Below are positions 61,684 to 64,000 of a stretch of DNA of 64,000 bases, piece after piece. The stretch's first letter is position 1. Every line of letters begins with the position of its first letter. Source of the stretch: Bolinopsis microptera (lineage: Eukaryota > Ctenophora > Tentaculata > Lobata > Bolinopsidae); the NCBI RefSeq assembly GCF_026151205.1, contig NC_087084.1:14551260-14615259 (forward strand), written 5' to 3'. The position numbers were made by a program, and so were the translations under genes. The notes beneath the pieces were generated by a model that did not search any database, was not told the DNA's origin, and saw nothing but the letters and a program-made list of their open reading frames with translations.

Positions 61684-61726
61684 TGACGTCATAGTCACGT
61701 GACCTCAGGCTCATAATCACGTGACC
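61684..61726. promoter_or_regulatory. CRE and two E-box sites
   Basis: TGACGTCA at 61684-61691, then TCACGTGACC at 61695-61704 and again at 61717-61726, 22 bases apart. These match CREB/ATF and bHLH-zip (USF/MITF type) sites. No downstream gene was identified: open frame 61741-61944 has no recognisable domain. Confidence 0.4.
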
Positions 61727-61739
61727 TCAGACCCAATCA

Positions 61740-62996
61740 ATTGGGTTCTGGCCTGTTCAGCCCCCTGTCACCCGATCTTGAGGTGACGTACGACAACTCG
61801 TTAACCCAATCGATGTCTGGAAGGCTGCAAATGTTCACATGCCAAACTCACAACGGTTTTTCGGAGTTGTGCGAGATGACGACACATAGAGGCCGCAGAA
61901 TTATGAGGACTACCAGATCCTGGTGGAACCTAAGCGATCCGTGATATCACGACAGGCCCTACAAGACATGTTTACTTTGTCACATCAGTTATTATAAGAG
62001 TTATTATAAGAGACTATTTCATTCTATAATCATTGTTTTTAATCTATTTACGATTTCGTATAATTTTTTGTGACAATTTAAACATCAACTGATCTTAACT
62101 TGCATCAACTACATTGTCATCATATAAAATTTTTCCACTTTTCAAACTAAAATCAGATATAAATAATTCGCCCAAAATTTAAAATTTCATATATTGTGAC
62201 AGAATCAACCTCATTTCCCAATAACCAAGTGCCTGTATTAGCTAACTAGTCAAAACAACACATTTTAGGGCTATGATTGGTAGAGCAACCATCAAATAAT
62301 GAGTTGAAAGGGTTTTTAGGACACCTCACAGTAGAATAGAGGTATGGTATCATGAGTGTGACAAAGTTACCCAAATATTGCCTTGTAACCGTTCGATCTG
62401 TGCCCATTAACCAAATATGTTGTATCATAATTGTTAGATTGACCTAATTTACTATATTTCAGACCAAGGAATGATAATTAGACAACTGCAGTTAACTAAG
62501 TCACACAAAATGTGACATTTGAAACATTATAGTGCCTAACAACAATAGATTTTCTTTCTGAGCGGTGCATATGGGAGTATGAGCTACGTGGTTAATGTTC
62601 AGAACTTCTGAACGTGCCAAGTTAATAGATGTCAAAATTAAGCCACTATCGTCAAAAACGCTATTATGTTTATAAATATCCTCAAACTCAAATATCCTCA
62701 AACACAAACTGAATATCCTCAAGTCAAATGAACGTATCCATAAACGCTACATAATGCAGGGTGGCCCAAACACGCAACCTTTTAGTAGAGTTAGAATTAA
62801 CCCAAATATCAGGGACACGAATGACTACTCCAGGATTTAAGAAACTAAACTTTCAACACTGAAAACATTCAGATTCTTGCCAAATATATTTCGATTGTAG
62901 TCATCTCCAGTGACATTGAACCTAAAAAATGTTAAAAGGTTAGTGAAACTCAAACCGTTACAAAATTAAGAATCCGAAAAAGGTAAAAAGATCATA
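61740..62996. other. AT-rich stretch, no gene seen
   Basis: No supported coding sequence, RNA gene or element ends. A cagggtggcccaaa at 62758-62771 resembles the start of the MITE at 25299, but no matching right end was found. Confidence 0.35.
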
Positions 62997-64000
62997 TTAA
63001 GGTTTATGGAATATAGGTAATCCAAAGGGATTGACAGTATTAAGGCCAAAAGGTCTAAGAGAATTAAGCAAATGTATGTAGTCATTTTCTTTTACTTCAA
63101 GTGTACTGGGACTGCAATTCTCTAAAATAAAAGTTCTAAAAGTTTCATTAAAATCTGTATGTACTCCTAAACCGTGGTCAATCAAGTGAACTCCTAGGCT
63201 ATACTCATCACTAGTAATATCAAATGCTCTACCATCAACGATTTCATAAAATTTGGACCTGTGTCCGTCCATCCTTTTATGCAAGCTATTAATAGTCCTA
63301 CCCACATAGTTTTTCTTACAGATTTGATCTTTTTGCCATTTGATGTGATTGAGTCCTTATTCATGATCATTTTACAAGTACAACACTTGCAGTGTCTTCT
63401 GTGACAGGGTTCAGTTTTACCATGTTTAGCACCTAAGGCAAGCTGTTTAGATGTAACGAGGCGAGATCTAAGCGTAGATCCCGTTTTCTTCACAAACTGA
63501 AACAGTTTATTTTTTCCTTTCGGTGCTGTGGTGGAGTTTGTGGCTTGCTGACTCTCACTTTCACTAAAACTACGAGTTCGTCTCAAGTGACCTTCGTATT
63601 TCTGGACAACATTCACCAAGTCATTGTCACTTCCATAACTGGAGATGACTCTGATTGGTATGGCTGATAGCGGGGATTGTTCATTAGGCTCGACCGTACT
63701 CTTCCTGACTAACACTTTAGTCAGCTATGTTGTCAGCCATTTTACTAGGGTATCCTGATTCATGAAACGCCCGTTTGAGAATGTTAAGCTGAGTCTCTAA
63801 TCTCTCCTTTGAATTGATTATCCTCCTGAGGCGTAAACACTGGGAGTATACAATTCCTGAGAATATGTGATTGAGGTGACTACTGCTGAAATGTAGGTAG
63901 GACCTGTAGTCTGTTTCTTTTACGTATAGATCAGTTTGAAGCTCTCCTTGATGGTCGAAAGTAAACTGTACATCTAGAAAACTGACATATTCAGCTGTAT
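62997..64000 (-). pseudogene. Second Penelope-like element, degenerate
   Basis: On the minus strand from the window edge: YVSFLDVQFTF, ELQTDLYVKETDYRSYLHFS, then YSQCLRLRRIINSKERLE (RT C-terminal end of Penelope-like proteins), a stop near 63721, then a Cys cluster (CHRRHCKCCTCKMI). After a frame change near 63310 it reads VGRTINSLHKRMDGHRSKFY, a GIY-YIG nuclease end. At least two frame breaks. Only distantly similar to the element at 31000-35500. It continues past the right edge. Confidence 0.7.

Noticed and set aside
62758-62771. cagggtggcccaaa as an end of a CAGGGTGGGCC MITE
   Set aside because: No inverted partner and no internal similarity to the family were found.

Overview
The window looks like a stretch of nuclear DNA from an invertebrate animal. 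It is AT-rich, with short coding exons bounded by GT/AG introns and a precursor for an amidated neuropeptide. There are (TTAGGG)n-type repeats, one 5S rRNA gene, and a dense mixture of Penelope-like, non-LTR, Ty3/gypsy, hAT-like, TA-flanked and tRNA-derived elements. A cnidarian or another marine invertebrate would fit, but the species cannot be fixed from this sequence. Nothing bacterial was seen.

Left part (1-15 kb). A small intronless gene (1013-1243) encodes a secreted peptide precursor with two identical copies of a peptide ending in Ile-Gly-Lys-Arg. A three-exon gene (3377-5895) encodes a membrane protein with a galactose/rhamnose-binding lectin domain and a cytoplasmic tail carrying PPSY motifs; its last exon has two apparent frameshifts. 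Next come a lone USP9X-like exon, hAT-like insertions, several minisatellites and a 5S rRNA gene. At least five exons of a Ser/Thr-Pro-rich protein (12004-15034) follow, with a 1.1-kb nonamer array starting at one splice donor.

Middle (15.7-54 kb). The minus strand carries a 13-exon gene (30516 down to 15677, reconstructed here by phase-consistent splicing). It encodes a signal peptide, an N-terminal domain, a sushi-like domain and a PLC-X (phosphatidylinositol phospholipase C X-box) domain. Its 5' half was duplicated in tandem: copy B (about 35.5-48.1 kb) holds exons 1-8 and copy C (about 48.1-54.8 kb) holds exons 5-8. In both copies exon 8 is broken by the same hAT-like insertion, which itself contains a TA-flanked element with telomeric repeats. 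Introns and spacers hold minisatellites, an R4/Dong-like LINE with a restriction-like endonuclease, an RTE-like LINE, a Penelope-like element between copies A and B, and several MITEs whose empty sites are visible in sister copies.

Right part (54-64 kb). A tRNA-derived SINE cluster is followed by a Ty3/gypsy element on the minus strand (119-bp LTRs). Its nucleocapsid zinc knuckle is split by a 1,034-bp foldback element and its integrase has one in-frame stop. A 603-bp foldback abuts the right LTR. A CRE/E-box cluster and a degenerate second Penelope-like element end the window.

No operon-like cooperation between genes is implied. The strongest signals are the neuropeptide precursor, the hidden PLC-X gene with its partial duplications, and the layered transposon history that dates those duplications.
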